A stretch of DNA of 64,000 nt from Rathayibacter sp. SD072 (GCF_017355185.1 NZ_JADILJ010000005.1:61844-125843), one strand, 5' to 3'; counted from the first letter of the stretch, positions 45,533 through 55,885 are shown. Notes: generated from the sequence alone by a model not told the origin. Numbers and translations are program-made.

Positions 45533-46491
45533 CGGAGGGCCCTCGCCTTCGGGTCGAGCGCGTCGCGCAGGGCCTCGCCCATGAGGATGAAGCTCAGCAC
45601 GGTGATGGTCAGCGCGGCGGACGGGTAGATCAGCGTCTGCGGGTTGGTCCGCAGGTCGCGCTGGGCCTGGCTGATGTCGTTGCCCCACGACATCACGGAG
45701 CCGGGGAGGCCGACGCCGAGGAACGACAGGGTCGCCTCCGCGGTGATGGCTGCGCCGAGCGAGATCGTCGTGACGACGATCACGGGGGCGATGGAGTTGG
45801 GCATGACGTGGCGGAACAGGATCGCCATGCGGGACAGACCCGTGGCGGTCGCCGCTCCGACGAAGTCCGACTGCTTGACCCGCAGGACCTCGGACCGCAG
45901 GACGCGGGCCGTGGTCGGCCACGCGAACGCGCCGATCGCCAGGGCGATGACGAACACGTTCCGGTGGGCCGAGAAGACCGACATGATGACGACGGCGGCG
46001 AGGATGTAGGGGATCGAGAAGAAGATGTCGCCCGCGCGCATGATCACGGTGTCGACCCAGCCGCCGAAGAAGCCGGCGAGCGCGCCTCCGATGACACCCG
46101 TGATGGTGGTGATCAGGATGACGATCAGACCCACCGTGAGCGACGTCGACGTGCCGTGGACGATGCGCGCGTAGACGTCGCAGCCCTGCTTCGTGTAGCC
46201 GAGGAGGCTGCCGTCGCCGGGGCCCTGGTTGCTGAAGCCGAGGTCGCAGGCGCGGGGGTCGATCGAGGTGAAGAGGTTCGGGAGCAGCGCGACGGCGACG
46301 ATCAGCACGATCAGGGCGCCGGAGATCCAGAACATCGGCCGGCGGCGCAGGTCCTGCCAGGCGTCGGTCCAGAGGTTGCTGGGCTTCTCGTCGAGCGAGA
46401 CGGCGTCGACCGAGGCGATCGGGGTCTCCTCGAGCGGTGCCACGAAGTGATCGATGCGACGGGGGGCGTCGCGGTTCATCTCATTTGGCAT
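45529..46491 (-). CDS. Peptide ABC transporter permease (DppC/OppC)
   Basis: A 320-aa permease with an N-terminal cytoplasmic region, one helix, and the BPD_transp_1 core. The EAA loop is seen as LRVKQSDFVGAATATGLSRMAI, preceding the conserved Gly that contacts the ATPase. The C-terminal segment FILMGEALRDALDPKAR is diagnostic of the DppC/OppC group. ATG 46491 overlaps the dppB end by 11 nt and has GAGGA about 7 nt upstream; ATG 46479 is an alternative start. Confidence 0.93.
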   Translation of the reverse strand: MPNEMNRDAPRRIDHFVAPLEETPIASVDAVSLDEKPSNLWTDAWQDLRRRPMFWISGALIVLIVAVALLPNLFTSIDPRACDLGFSNQGPGDGSLLGYTKQGCDVYARIVHGTSTSLTVGLIVILITTITGVIGGALAGFFGGWVDTVIMRAGDIFFSIPYILAAVVIMSVFSAHRNVFVIALAIGAFAWPTTARVLRSEVLRVKQSDFVGAATATGLSRMAILFRHVMPNSIAPVIVVTTISLGAAITAEATLSFLGVGLPGSVMSWGNDISQAQRDLRTNPQTLIYPSAALTITVLSFILMGEALRDALDPKARALR

Positions 46492-47410
46492 AGCGGATCC
46501 TCGGGTCGAGTACGGCGTAGAGCAGGTCGACGAGGATGTTCACCACGAGGTAGAACAGCACCATGACCGTGACGAAGGAGACGACGGTCGGCCGCTCCCC
46601 TCGGATGATCGCCTGGTAGAGCGTGTTCCCGACTCCGGGAACGTTGAAGATGCCCTCGGTGACCGTGGCGCCCACGATCAGCAGGCCGAAGTCGGCGCCG
46701 AACTGGGTCGTGACCGGGATCAGCGAGTTGCGCAGGATGTGCACGGGCACGACGCGCTTGCGCGAGAGGCCCTTGCTGTACGCGGTGCGCACGAAGTCGG
46801 AGCCCGCGGTCTCGATGACCGAGCCGCGGGTGAGCCGGATGGCCGAGGCGACGACGAACAGGGCGAGCACGATGGCCGGGAGCAGGAGCCGCTCGAATGT
46901 CGGCGAGCCGCCCACCGTCGGTGAGAACCAGCCCAGCTGCACCGCGAAGAAGGACTGCGCGATGAAGCACAGCACGAAGATCGGCACCGAGACCAGGAGG
47001 AGGCTCACCACGAGCGCGCTGGCGTCGAAGAACGAGCCCTTCCGCAGACCGCTGATGAGGCCGATCGTGAGAGCGACGACGATCTCGATGACGATCGCCA
47101 TCATGGCGAGGGTGAGCGTGACCGGGAACGTGCGGGCGAGGATGTCGTTCACCGACTGGCCCGAGAAGGAGATGCCGAAGTCGCCGCGGACGACGCCGCC
47201 GAGGTAGTAGAGGTACTGCACGATGAACGGCTCGTTCAGGTGGTACTGCTCCTCGAGGCGCGCGAGCAGCGCGGCGTTCGGGGTCTTGTCGCCGAAGAGG
47301 GCGAGGAGGGGGTTCCCCGGCATGGCGAAGACCATGAAGTAGATCAGGAACGTCGTCCCGATCAGGACGGGGACGGCTTGCAGGATGCGTCGGACGATGT
47401 AGGCGAGCAC
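46481..47410 (-). CDS. Peptide ABC transporter permease (DppB/OppB)
   Basis: A 309-aa permease with six helices. The N-terminus (LAYIVRRILQAVPVLIGTTF) and C-terminus (VVNILVDLLYAVLDPRIRYAK) are typical of DppB. The EAA loop is VRTAYSKGLSRKRVVPVHIL. It forms the channel with DppC. Start is 120 bp after the dppA stop; the intervening hairpin would reduce read-through from dppA into the permeases. Confidence 0.93.
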   Translation of the reverse strand: MLAYIVRRILQAVPVLIGTTFLIYFMVFAMPGNPLLALFGDKTPNAALLARLEEQYHLNEPFIVQYLYYLGGVVRGDFGISFSGQSVNDILARTFPVTLTLAMMAIVIEIVVALTIGLISGLRKGSFFDASALVVSLLLVSVPIFVLCFIAQSFFAVQLGWFSPTVGGSPTFERLLLPAIVLALFVVASAIRLTRGSVIETAGSDFVRTAYSKGLSRKRVVPVHILRNSLIPVTTQFGADFGLLIVGATVTEGIFNVPGVGNTLYQAIIRGERPTVVSFVTVMVLFYLVVNILVDLLYAVLDPRIRYAK

Positions 47411-47475
47411 GTCAGCCCTGCCTGTTCCGGTGTCGCATGGTGGACCTCATTCGATCGTGACCGAACAAGGCGCTC

Positions 47476-47510
47476 CGCCCGCGGGAACGGTCGTGCCGTC
47501 CCCGCGGGCG
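47476..47510 (-). terminator. Hairpin between dppA and dppB
   Basis: A 15-bp stem with one mismatch (CGCCCGCGGGAACGG / CCGTCCCCGCGGGCG) and a 5-nt loop begins 21 nt after the dppA stop. It is likely a partial terminator that keeps the binding protein more abundant than the permeases. Confidence 0.6.
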
Positions 47511-47531
47511 AAGCGCCCGTCGTGTCTGATG

Positions 47532-49151
47532 TCAGCTCTTGGTGATCTGGTAGAACAGCGGAACCGAGTTCCATCCGAACTCTACGTCGGACACGGTCTC
47601 GCTGTAGCCGCCGGTCACGTTGGCGTACCAGAGCGGGATCGACGGGAGGTCCTGGAGCAGGACCTCCTGAGCCTTCTGGTAGTCCTCGTTCGCGGTCGCG
47701 AGGTCGGTCTCGGCCGAGCCGTCGGCCAGGAGCTGGTCGAACTCGGCGCTGGAGTAGTCACCGTCGTTCGACGAGGCGTTGGTCGCGTACAGCGGGCCCA
47801 GGAAGTTGTACAGACCCGGGTAGTCGGCCTGCCATCCGGTGCGGAACGCGGTCTCGATCGAGCGGTCGACGATCTTGGTGCGCGCCTCGGCGAAGGTCGG
47901 GTAGGCCTCGCCCACGGCCTCGATGCCGAGCGTGTTCTTGACCGCGTTCGACACGGCGTCGACCCAGCCCTGGTGTCCACCGTCGGCGTTGTAGGCGATC
48001 GAGAAGGTGCCCGTCCACGGGGAGATCGCGTCGGCCTCGGCCCACAGCTTCTTCGCCTCGTCGGGGTTGTACTCGAGCACCTCGGCGCCCTCGAGGGAGT
48101 CGCTCCAGCCGTCGATCACCGGGGAGGTGAAGTCGGAGGCGGGGGTGCGGGTGCCCTCGAAGATGACGTCGGTGATCTGCTCGCGGTCGAAGGCCATCGA
48201 GATGGCCTGGCGGCGCAGCTTGCCCTCTTCACCGCTGAAGTGCTCGAGGCGCTCCGGGATGGTGAAGGACTGGAACACGGCGGAGGCCTGGTTGACCGCA
48301 CGGTCGCCGAGGTCGCTCTCGAAGGTGCCGAACGCGGAGTCCGGGATCTGGTCGATGACGTCGACGTTGCCCGCGAGCAGGTCGGCGTACGACGCGTCCT
48401 GGGTCGCGTAGAACGTGATCGTGATGCCGCCGTTGACCGGGACGCGGGGTCCGTCGTAGTCGGGGTTCACGATCAGGTCGATCTGGACGTCGTGCTGCCA
48501 CGCGCCCTCGCCGTCGAGCATGTAGGGGCCGTTGCCGATCGGGTTCTCACCGAAGGCGTCCATGTCGTCGTAGGCGACGCTGGGCAGCGGGTAGTAGGCC
48601 GAGTAGCCCAGGCGCTGCGGGAAGTCCGACTTGGGAGCCGAGAGCGCGACGGTGAAGGTGGTGTCGTCGACGACCTTCAGACCGGTGAGCTCGGTGTCCT
48701 CGTCGTAGCTGAAGCCCTCGATGTCCTCGAAGAAGTAGCTCTGGAGCTGCTCGTTCGAGTACTTCGCGCCGTAGTTCCAGGCGTCGACGAAGGACTGGGC
48801 CGTGATCTCCTCACCGTTGGTGAAGGTGCGACCGGGCTCGATCGTGATGGTGTAGTTCTGCGCGTCGTCCGACTCGACCGACTCGGCCAGGTCGGGCTGC
48901 GCCGCGCCCTCGGCGTCGTAGTAGTAGAGACCGGCGAAGATCTCGTCGAGGATCTTGCCGCCGCCGACCTCGTTGGTGTTGGTCGGGACCAGCGGGTTCT
49001 GCGGCTCGGAGCCGTTGGTGAGGATGATCGCGGCCGAGTCTCCGGCCGCATCTCCCCCACCGTCGTCGTTCGAGCTGCTGCAGCCGGCGAGGACCAGGGT
49101 GCTCGCGGCGACGAGCGCCAGAGCTCCGAGGCCGAAACGTCTGATTTTCAC
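47532..49151 (-). CDS. Peptide-binding lipoprotein (DppA/OppA family)
   Basis: A 539-aa family 5 substrate-binding protein. The signal peptide VKIRRFGLGALALVAASTL ends in the lipobox LAGC. The mature protein has the family 5 core: GLYYYDAEG with the DLAES motif, then TFTNGEEITAQSFVDAW, and later NPIGNGPYML and FSIAYNADGGHQ. It captures peptides outside the membrane and delivers them to DppB/DppC. GTG 49151 has GGAGGAATA upstream. A CATAGT box and a TTGTGC -35 in the spacer to the divergent CPBP gene may be its promoter. Confidence 0.94.
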   Translation of the reverse strand: MKIRRFGLGALALVAASTLVLAGCSSSNDDGGGDAAGDSAAIILTNGSEPQNPLVPTNTNEVGGGKILDEIFAGLYYYDAEGAAQPDLAESVESDDAQNYTITIEPGRTFTNGEEITAQSFVDAWNYGAKYSNEQLQSYFFEDIEGFSYDEDTELTGLKVVDDTTFTVALSAPKSDFPQRLGYSAYYPLPSVAYDDMDAFGENPIGNGPYMLDGEGAWQHDVQIDLIVNPDYDGPRVPVNGGITITFYATQDASYADLLAGNVDVIDQIPDSAFGTFESDLGDRAVNQASAVFQSFTIPERLEHFSGEEGKLRRQAISMAFDREQITDVIFEGTRTPASDFTSPVIDGWSDSLEGAEVLEYNPDEAKKLWAEADAISPWTGTFSIAYNADGGHQGWVDAVSNAVKNTLGIEAVGEAYPTFAEARTKIVDRSIETAFRTGWQADYPGLYNFLGPLYATNASSNDGDYSSAEFDQLLADGSAETDLATANEDYQKAQEVLLQDLPSIPLWYANVTGGYSETVSDVEFGWNSVPLFYQITKS

Positions 49152-49317
49152 TATTCCTCCAGTGGTGTGAGGGCGCACGGGAAGTGATTTCCCGGATGCT
49201 GTGGTCGCCGCGCGCGTGGCGACGGCCTCGGCGCACGGGAGACTGTTGGCCCCCGCGCAAGTGCCATCGACGAGACTATGTATCGGCTCGCTATCTGCAC
49301 AAAAGCATGTGGAAACC

Positions 49318-49333
49318 GTTACACAGCGGTAAC
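49318..49333. promoter_or_regulatory. Possible operator in the dppA-CPBP intergenic region
   Basis: GTTAC-6nt-GTAAC, an inverted repeat upstream of the putative dppA -35. It lies about midway between the two divergent genes. Confidence 0.3.
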
Positions 49334-49422
49334 CGGGAGGTGGAATCCTTGCGCGATTCCGCACGAAACCTGCGTGATGGGCCGTCTTCGCGCAACGCAT
49401 CGATTCAGAGGAGCTCCACGCA

Positions 49423-50217
49423 GTGTCCACCACGCTGACAGGATCCATGCAGCCACGAGGGCGGATCCGGACAGAGATCCTGCTCGTCCTGGGCCTCTCG
49501 CTCGGCGCCTCCGCGATCTACTCCGTCGTGTCGATCACCAACCGGCTGACGCGTGACGTCGCTCTCTCGGAGCAGACGGCGACGCTGAACGGAGCGCTCA
49601 GCGACCGGCCCGCGTTCGACCTGATCTACCAGCTGCTGGCGCTGTTCTTCGATCTGGTCCCGGTGGCGCTCTGCGCGTTCCTGCTCTGGCAGAGCTCCGG
49701 ACGGCCTCTGGGGCGGCTGGGGCTCGACCTCCGGCATCCGCTGCGCGACCTCGGTACCGGGACCGTGCTCGCGGTCGCGATCGGTGCGCCGGGGATCGCG
49801 CTCTACGCCCTCGGCCGCGCGCTCGGAGTGACCGTGGCGGTGGTCGCCTCACCGCTCGACACGTACTGGTGGACCGTGCCCGTGCTCGTGCTCTCGGCGA
49901 TCCGCGCCGGGATCCAGGAGGAGGTGATCGTCGTCGGCTACCTCTTCGCGCGACTCCAGGATCTGGGCTGGGGGCGGTGGCGGATCCTCTTCGCCAGCGC
50001 GCTGCTCCGGGGCAGCTACCACCTGTACCAGGGCATCGGGCCGTTCATCGGCAACGTGATCATGGGCGTCGTGTTCGGGCTGTTCTACCAGCGCTTCGGC
50101 CGCACGCTGCCGCTCGTGATCGCGCACTCGATCATCGACATCGTGTCGTTCGTGGGGTATCCGCTGGCGGTGGCGCTCTGGCCGGAGCTGTTCGCGGCCC
50201 CGGAGCCCGCTTCCTAG
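49423..50217 (+). CDS. CPBP-family intramembrane protease-like protein
   Basis: A 264-aa membrane protein with ~7 helices. The CPBP (Abi) motifs are found in order: the Glu pair in GIQEEVIVVGYLFARL, the first His in SYHLYQGIGPF, and the second His in VIAHSIIDIVSFVG. The usual Arg of EExxxR is replaced by Gly in the actinobacterial manner (EEVIVVG). It may be an active intramembrane protease or a processing factor; no partner is visible. GTG 49423 is preceded by GAGGAG at ~9 nt. Monocistronic. Confidence 0.85.
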   Translation: MSTTLTGSMQPRGRIRTEILLVLGLSLGASAIYSVVSITNRLTRDVALSEQTATLNGALSDRPAFDLIYQLLALFFDLVPVALCAFLLWQSSGRPLGRLGLDLRHPLRDLGTGTVLAVAIGAPGIALYALGRALGVTVAVVASPLDTYWWTVPVLVLSAIRAGIQEEVIVVGYLFARLQDLGWGRWRILFASALLRGSYHLYQGIGPFIGNVIMGVVFGLFYQRFGRTLPLVIAHSIIDIVSFVGYPLAVALWPELFAAPEPAS

Positions 50218-50225
50218 CTCGAGCC

Positions 50226-50241
50226 TGTACGCAACCGAGGG
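50226..50241 (+). repeat. Repeat flanking the DUF559 gene, left copy
   Basis: TGTACGCAACCGAGGG, matching 15 of 16 bases of the copy at 51258-51273 in the same orientation. Confidence 0.6.
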
Positions 50242-50293
50242 CCGGAGCTTCGAAAGGAGCGTTGTCCCGGCTTCTGCCGCCGATCGACCTCGG

Positions 50294-51163
50294 TCACCGA
50301 CGCTCTCCGTGGCGCCGGCCGGTCCAGAGGTGCGGCTTGCGCTGGACGAAACCCCTGATGACGGCTTCGGTCCGCTCCCACGAGGTGATGATCTGACGGG
50401 TCGAGAGTCGGATGCAGAGGTACCCCTGAGCCGCCAGCTCGAGGCTCCGCCCGTAGTCCTCCTCCAGCTGGTGCGAGCGGGAGTGGAATGCGCGGCCATC
50501 GGGTTCGAACACGAGCCGCTCCCCCAGGAGGACGTCCACCCGCCCCACCCGGGGGATCGGCACCTGCGACCTCACGCGGACCCCCGACCGGCGACCGCAT
50601 CGGCGCACCCTCGTCTCCAGACCGGACTGGGACGAGGGGTCCACCTCGTCGAACACCCACTGCTTGCCGGTGGGCGCGAGACCGCGGAGTGCGAGGAGAT
50701 CGTCGAGAGCGATCGCGCCGGAGTTCACAGCGCTGTCGAAGGTCATGAGGGCGTCCTCGCCGTCGATGCAGGCGAGCAGATGGAGAAGCGAGGAGCGGAG
50801 GCCGTCGAGCGACGACGTCTCAGGACCGCACCCTTCCCACGCGCGCCAGTGCAGCACCAGGCCGTCGCTCCCTCGGCGCTCCGAGGAGTGGGGCGGGACG
50901 GCGACGTGCAGTCGGCCCGTCTCGACCACCCAGAGGCCGCGAGCGTCCAGGCCCGATGCGCAGCTGAGCACGCCGCCGGCCGCGACGGCGCGGCGCTGGT
51001 CGAGCGGAAGGGTGGGAAGCGCGAACCATCCGCGTCTCAGCCGGAGGACGGCTCCGGAGTCCACCGCCGCTCGCACAGCGCGCGCCGCGACTCCTGCGCG
51101 AGCGAGCTGCGCCGTCGTCGCGACTCCGTCGAGTCCTGCCAGGACATGCATGAGGCGTTCCAC
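50294..51163 (-). CDS. AbiEi-like / DUF559 (Vsr-fold) protein
   Basis: A 289-aa protein with an N-terminal AbiEi-type helix-turn-helix (residues ~5-50; LDGVATTAQLARAGVAARAV then RRGWFAL) and a C-terminal DUF559 domain of the Vsr/endonuclease-like fold (VGRVDVLLGERLVFEPDGRAFH, LAAQGYLCIRLS). The Asp of RVDVLL and Glu/Asp of FEPDGR are the likely metal ligands. Such genes are numerous in actinobacteria and of unproven function; homology to antitoxin and repair nuclease folds suggests DNA interaction. GTG 51163 is the start; ATG 51151 is possible. It is surrounded by repeats. Confidence 0.8.
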   Translation of the reverse strand: MERLMHVLAGLDGVATTAQLARAGVAARAVRAAVDSGAVLRLRRGWFALPTLPLDQRRAVAAGGVLSCASGLDARGLWVVETGRLHVAVPPHSSERRGSDGLVLHWRAWEGCGPETSSLDGLRSSLLHLLACIDGEDALMTFDSAVNSGAIALDDLLALRGLAPTGKQWVFDEVDPSSQSGLETRVRRCGRRSGVRVRSQVPIPRVGRVDVLLGERLVFEPDGRAFHSRSHQLEEDYGRSLELAAQGYLCIRLSTRQIITSWERTEAVIRGFVQRKPHLWTGRRHGERR

Positions 51164-51252
51164 GGCATCACGATCCCCCGATGCGAGATCACCTCAGCGC
51201 GTTCGGCGACGATTCGTGGACTGCACGCCACAGCGACGTCGTGTGGAGGACC

Positions 51253-51272
51253 GTGCGTGTTCGCAACCGAGG
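51253..51272 (+). repeat. 20-bp repeat, inverted-pair left arm
   Basis: GTGCGTGTTCGCAACCGAGG. It pairs perfectly with 51320-51339, 47 nt further on, and matches the 50226 copy over its 3' part in direct orientation. Confidence 0.75.
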
Positions 51273-51319
51273 GTGGTCGAGGCGGAAGACGGGCAGGACG
51301 CCCCTCTCCCGCATCTCAG

Positions 51320-51339
51320 CCTCGGTTGCGAACACGCAC
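51320..51339 (-). repeat. 20-bp repeat, inverted-pair right arm
   Basis: Exact reverse complement of 51253-51272. It lies 11 bp beyond the gcvP stop, so the pair could also influence gcvP 3' ends. Confidence 0.75.
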
Positions 51340-51350
51340 CGCCGGGCCGA

Positions 51351-54239
51351 TCAGGCGAAGGCCTCGATCGGCGGGCAGGCGCAGACCAGGTTGCGGTCGC
51401 CGAAGGCCTGGTCGACGCGGCGGACCGGCGGCCAGTACTTGCCGCGCACGAGCGAGCGGACGGGGTAGACCGCCTCCTCGCGCGAGTACGGGTGCGTCCA
51501 CTCCCCCGTGACCAGGCACTCCGCCGTGTGCGGGGCGTTGCGCAGCGGGTTGTCGTCCACCGGCCACTCCCCCGCACCGACGCGGTCGGCCTCGGCCTTG
51601 ATGCCGATCATCGCGTCGATGAAGCGGTCGATCTCGGCGAGGTCCTCGCTCTCGGTCGGCTCGACCATCAGCGTTCCCGCGACGGGGAAGCTCATGGTCG
51701 GGGCGTGGAAGCCGTAGTCGACGAGGCGCTTCGCGACGTCGTCCACGGTCACTCCGGTCGCCGCGGTGAGCGGGCGGATGTCGAGGATGCACTCGTGCGC
51801 GACGAGGCCGTTCTCGCCCGTGTAGAGCACCGGGAAGTGCTCGCGCAGGCGAGCGGCGACGTAGTTGGCCGAGAGCACGGCGGCGCCGGTGGCGGCCCGC
51901 AGGCCGTCCTCGCCCATCATCCGGGCGTACGCCCACGAGATGGGGAGGATGCCGGGGCTGCCGTAGGGGGCCGCCGAGACCGGGACGCCGCCGTGCACGA
52001 CCGTCTCCCCGTTCTGGCCCAGGGCGTGCTCGAGGCGCTGGGCGAGCGGGTGCCCGGGCAGGAACGGCGCGAGGTGCGCCTTGGCCGCGACGGGTCCGAC
52101 TCCGGGGCCGCCACCGCCGTGCGGGATGCAGAACGTCTTGTGCAGGTTGAGGTGCGAGACGTCGCCGCCGAAGTCGCCGAAGCGCGCGAAGCCCAGCAGC
52201 GCGTTGAGGTTGGCACCGTCGACGTAGACCTGCCCGCCGGCCTCGTGGACGAGGCGGCAGATCTCGGAGACCTCGTGCTCGTAGACGCCGTGCGTCGACG
52301 GGTACGTGATCATGAGCGCCGCGAGGGCCGGGGCGTGCTCGCCGATCTTGGCGCGCAGGTCGTCGAGATCGACGTTGCCGAGCTCGTCGCAGGCGACGAC
52401 GACGACCCGCATGCCCGCGAGCACCGCGCTGGCGGCGTTGGTGCCGTGCGCGCTCGAGGGGATGAGGCAGACGGTGCGCTCCAGGTCGCCGTTCGCGCGG
52501 TGGTAGCCGCGGATCGCGAGCAGTCCTGCGAGCTCCCCCTGCGAGCCCGCGTTGGGCTGCAGCGAGACGGAGTCGTAGCCGGTCAGGTGCGCGAGCCAGC
52601 GCTCGAGCTGGTCGATGAGGGCGAGCGAGCCCTGCACGTCGGCCTCGGGGGCGAACGGGTGCAGATTCGCGAACTCGGGCCAGCTGACCGCCTCCATCTC
52701 GGCGGCGGCGTTGAGCTTCATCGTGCAGGAGCCGAGCGGGATCATGCCGCGGTCCAGCGCGTAGTCGGCGTCGGCGAGGCGCTTGAGGTAGCGCATCATC
52801 GACGTCTCACTGCGGTGCGTGTTGAACACCGGGTGCACGAGGAACGGCGTGGCGCGCTCGAGCGCGACGGGGATCGAGCGCGAGGAGGCGGCGAGGAAGC
52901 CGTGCGCCGAGTCGAGGTCGCCGATCGCGACGGCGAGTGCGACGACCTCGGCAGTCGTCACGGTCTCGTCCAGCGAGACCGCCACGGTGTCGGCGTCGAC
53001 GAGGCGCACGTCGAAGCCGGCGTCGCGGGCGCGGGCGACCGCCGCCTCCGCGCCGTGCGGCACGACGACCGCGACGGTGTCGAAGAAGTCGGCGTGGCGG
53101 AGGGAGTGGCCCCGGTCGAGCAGGAGGCGCGCGAGCAGCGCGGCCCGCGAGTGCACCTGCTCCGCGATCCGCGCCAGGCCGTCAGGACCGTGGTAGACCG
53201 CGTACATGGCCGCCATGACGGCGAGGAGGACCTGCGCCGTGCAGATGTTCGACGTGGCCTTCTCGCGGCGGATGTGCTGCTCGCGGGCCTGGAGCGACAG
53301 GCGGTAGGCAGGGTGGCCGTCCGCGTCCTGGCTGACGCCGACGAGGCGGCCGGGCAGCTGGCGCTCGAGTCCCTTGCGGACGGCCAGGTAGCCGGCGTGC
53401 GGTCCGCCGAAGCCCATCGGGACGCCGAAGCGCTGCGAGGTGCCGACCGCGACGTCCGCCCCGAGCTCGCCCGGCGAGCGGACGAGGGTGAGGGCGAGCA
53501 GATCGGCGGCGACGACTCCGAGGCCGCCGTGGGCCGTGACCGCGGCCAGCACGGCGGAGGGGTCCCAGAGGTGCCCGGAAGCGCCGGGGTACTGCACGAG
53601 CGCGCCGAAGCACTCGGGCACGTCCTCGGCGTCGGTGCGCGAGAGCGGCAGCTCGACGATGCGGATGCCCACCGCCTCGGCACGGCCGCGCAGAAGTGCG
53701 AGCGTCTGCGGCAGCGCGTCGGAGTCGACGAGGAAGACGTCCGTGCGCGCCTTGGACGCGCGGCGAGCGAGCAGCATCGCCTCGACGACGGCCGTGCCCT
53801 CGTCGAGCATCGACGCGCCGGCGGTGTCGAGACCGGTGAGGTCCGACACCATCGTCTGGAAGTTGATCAGCGCCTCGAGGCGTCCCTGCGAGATCTCGGG
53901 CTGGTAGGGCGTGTAGGCCGTGTACCAGCTCGGGTTCTCGAGGACGTTGCGCTTGATCACCGCGGGCGTCAGCGTGCCGTGGTAGCCGAGGCCGATCAGG
54001 GGGCGGCGCACCGTGTTGCGGGAGGCGAGGGCGCGCAGCTCGGCCAGCGCCTGGGTCTCTGTCGCAGGGGCGGGCAGCACAGGCGCGAGGTCGCGCACGC
54101 GGATCGACTCGGGGACGGCGGCGGTGACCAGCGCGTCGACGGAGTCGTAGCCGAGGGCGGCCAGCATCGTGCGCTGGGCGTCGGCGTCGGTCCCGATGTG
54201 GCGGGACTCGAACTCGGAGGGGGTGCGGAGGGTCGACAT
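51351..54239 (-). CDS. gcvP: Glycine dehydrogenase (decarboxylating), P protein
   Basis: A 962-aa fused alpha-beta P protein of the glycine cleavage system: a PLP enzyme decarboxylating glycine onto the lipoyl arm of GcvH. The N-terminal half has [14 protein letters not shown] and [14 protein letters not shown]. The PLP lysine is in [16 protein letters not shown] in the C-terminal half, with the glycine-rich loop [14 protein letters not shown] 54239 directly abuts the gcvH stop. Length and motifs are typical. Confidence 0.97.
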   Translation of the reverse strand: MSTLRTPSEFESRHIGTDADAQRTMLAALGYDSVDALVTAAVPESIRVRDLAPVLPAPATETQALAELRALASRNTVRRPLIGLGYHGTLTPAVIKRNVLENPSWYTAYTPYQPEISQGRLEALINFQTMVSDLTGLDTAGASMLDEGTAVVEAMLLARRASKARTDVFLVDSDALPQTLALLRGRAEAVGIRIVELPLSRTDAEDVPECFGALVQYPGASGHLWDPSAVLAAVTAHGGLGVVAADLLALTLVRSPGELGADVAVGTSQRFGVPMGFGGPHAGYLAVRKGLERQLPGRLVGVSQDADGHPAYRLSLQAREQHIRREKATSNICTAQVLLAVMAAMYAVYHGPDGLARIAEQVHSRAALLARLLLDRGHSLRHADFFDTVAVVVPHGAEAAVARARDAGFDVRLVDADTVAVSLDETVTTAEVVALAVAIGDLDSAHGFLAASSRSIPVALERATPFLVHPVFNTHRSETSMMRYLKRLADADYALDRGMIPLGSCTMKLNAAAEMEAVSWPEFANLHPFAPEADVQGSLALIDQLERWLAHLTGYDSVSLQPNAGSQGELAGLLAIRGYHRANGDLERTVCLIPSSAHGTNAASAVLAGMRVVVVACDELGNVDLDDLRAKIGEHAPALAALMITYPSTHGVYEHEVSEICRLVHEAGGQVYVDGANLNALLGFARFGDFGGDVSHLNLHKTFCIPHGGGGPGVGPVAAKAHLAPFLPGHPLAQRLEHALGQNGETVVHGGVPVSAAPYGSPGILPISWAYARMMGEDGLRAATGAAVLSANYVAARLREHFPVLYTGENGLVAHECILDIRPLTAATGVTVDDVAKRLVDYGFHAPTMSFPVAGTLMVEPTESEDLAEIDRFIDAMIGIKAEADRVGAGEWPVDDNPLRNAPHTAECLVTGEWTHPYSREEAVYPVRSLVRGKYWPPVRRVDQAFGDRNLVCACPPIEAFA

Positions 54240-54614
54240 CTACTCTCCGACCAGCTCGCCGTAGGCCGCGGCGTCGAGCAGGCCGTCGGGCAGCGCCTCG
54301 AAGCGCACCTTGATCAGCCAGCCCTCGCCGAACGGGTCGGAGTTGACGAGCTCGGGGCTGTCGACGACTCCGGAGTTGGTCTCGAGGACCTCGCCGTCGA
54401 CCGGAGCGAAGAGCTCGCCCACGGACTTCGTCGACTCGATCTCGCCGACGACGCTGCCGCCCTCGACGCGGGAGCCCGCGTCGGGCAGCTCGACGAACAC
54501 GACGTCGCCGAGCTTGTCCGCGGCGTAGGCGGTGATGCCCACCGTCGCGACGTCACCGTCGACGGAGATCCACTCGTGATCGGAGGTGTACTGCAGGTCG
54601 GAGGGGACGGCCAT
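54240..54614 (-). CDS. gcvH: Glycine cleavage system H protein
   Basis: A 124-aa lipoyl carrier. The lipoylated Lys is K63 in [15 protein letters not shown], preceded by the typical N-terminus [14 protein letters not shown]. It shuttles the aminomethyl group between GcvP and GcvT. It starts one base after the gcvT stop and abuts gcvP. Confidence 0.96.
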   Translation of the reverse strand: MAVPSDLQYTSDHEWISVDGDVATVGITAYAADKLGDVVFVELPDAGSRVEGGSVVGEIESTKSVGELFAPVDGEVLETNSGVVDSPELVNSDPFGEGWLIKVRFEALPDGLLDAAAYGELVGE

Positions 54615-54615
54615 G

Positions 54616-55809
54616 TCAGATCTTCTTTCTGGAGTAGAAGGGGAGGGCGGTGACGGTCATGGGGAGGCGGCTGCCGCGGATGTCGACGGAGACGGTGGTG
54701 CCCGGCTGCGCCTGGGCGGGGGCGACGTACGCCATGGCGATGGGGACGCCGAGCGTGGGCGAGAGGACCCCGCTGGTGACGACTCCGATCTCGTCGCCGC
54801 TGTCGGAGAAGACGGTGTAGTCGGCGCGGGCGGCGCGGCGCCCCTCGCCGACGAGGCCGACGAGCACGGGGGCGTCCCCGGCCGGGCCCTCCTCGCTGGC
54901 GGCGCGGCCGACGAAGTCGATCGGCTTGCCGAATGCGACGACGCGGCCCAGGCCCGCCTGCGCCGGGAAGATCTCGCGGGAGAGCTCGTGGCCGTAGAGC
55001 GGCATGCCGGCCTCGAGGCGGAGGGTGTCGCGAGCGGCGAGGCCGGCCGGGACGAGACCCGCTCCGGCTCCGGTCTCGGCGAGCGCCTCCCACAGGGCGG
55101 GGGCGGTGTCGGGGGCGACGTAGATCTCGAAGCCGTCCTCGCCGGTGTAGCCGGTGCGGGCGATCAGGATCGGATGCGCCTCGAAGGTCGCCGGCACCGC
55201 GCGGTAGTAGCGCAGCTCCTCGAGCAGGCGGGCGGCGTCGTCGGTGTCGAGCACCGACTCCGTTCCCCGCTCCGTCTCGACGGCGAGGCCCTGCACGTTC
55301 TGCAGGATCTCGAGCGACTTCGGGCCCTGGATCGCGATCAGCGCGACGTCGTCGCTCTCGTCGAACAGCTCGCAGTCGAACATCGCCGTGCGGTCGCGCA
55401 GCTGCTCGGCGACCACGTGCCGGTTGGAGGCGTTCGCGACGACCATGAAGCGGTCCTCGCCCGTGCGGTAGACGACGAGGTCGTCGATGACGCCTCCGGT
55501 GCGGTCGAGCAGCAGCGTGTACTTCGCCCGGCCGACAGGGACGGCGCTCAGATCGCTCGCGAGGGCGTAGTCGAGCGCGTCCACCGCCTCGGGGCCGACG
55601 ACCAGGATCTCGCCCATGTGGGAGAGGTCGAAGAGGCCGGCGGCGGTGCGCACCGCGTGGTGCTCGGCCAGATCGCCGGAGTAGCGCACCGGCATCCACC
55701 AGCCTGCGAAGTCGGTGAAGGAGGCGCCCGCCGCCACATGCACGTCGTGCAGCGGGGAGTAGCGCGGCGCAAGGCTCTCCGCGGGAGGGGTCGTTCGGTT
55801 CTCGGACAT
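54616..55809 (-). CDS. gcvT: Aminomethyltransferase (T protein)
   Basis: A 397-aa folate-dependent enzyme releasing ammonia and making methylene-tetrahydrofolate. The conserved start [19 protein letters not shown] and the segments [23 protein letters not shown] and [14 protein letters not shown] are present. First gene of gcvT-gcvH-gcvP. Preceded by a ~75-nt stretch and then the tandem glycine riboswitch, so its expression should rise with glycine. Confidence 0.95.
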   Translation of the reverse strand: MSENRTTPPAESLAPRYSPLHDVHVAAGASFTDFAGWWMPVRYSGDLAEHHAVRTAAGLFDLSHMGEILVVGPEAVDALDYALASDLSAVPVGRAKYTLLLDRTGGVIDDLVVYRTGEDRFMVVANASNRHVVAEQLRDRTAMFDCELFDESDDVALIAIQGPKSLEILQNVQGLAVETERGTESVLDTDDAARLLEELRYYRAVPATFEAHPILIARTGYTGEDGFEIYVAPDTAPALWEALAETGAGAGLVPAGLAARDTLRLEAGMPLYGHELSREIFPAQAGLGRVVAFGKPIDFVGRAASEEGPAGDAPVLVGLVGEGRRAARADYTVFSDSGDEIGVVTSGVLSPTLGVPIAMAYVAPAQAQPGTTVSVDIRGSRLPMTVTALPFYSRKKI

Positions 55810-55885
55810 GAGTTCTCCAATTCGTCGCAGTGCTGCGCACGCGCCCGCACAGGTCGATGGTGCGAGGCACAGCAGTGCCGTGGGA

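Noticed and set aside
51253..51339. Simple intrinsic terminator of gcvP
   Set aside because: The arms are 47 nt apart and repeat elsewhere near 50226, which suits a repeated element better than a terminator.
50664..54653. A 1329-codon open frame antisense to gcvP
   Set aside because: High GC keeps antisense frames open. The translation is Arg/Val/Asp-rich without domains, and gcvP, gcvH and the DUF559 gene on the other strand are intact known genes.
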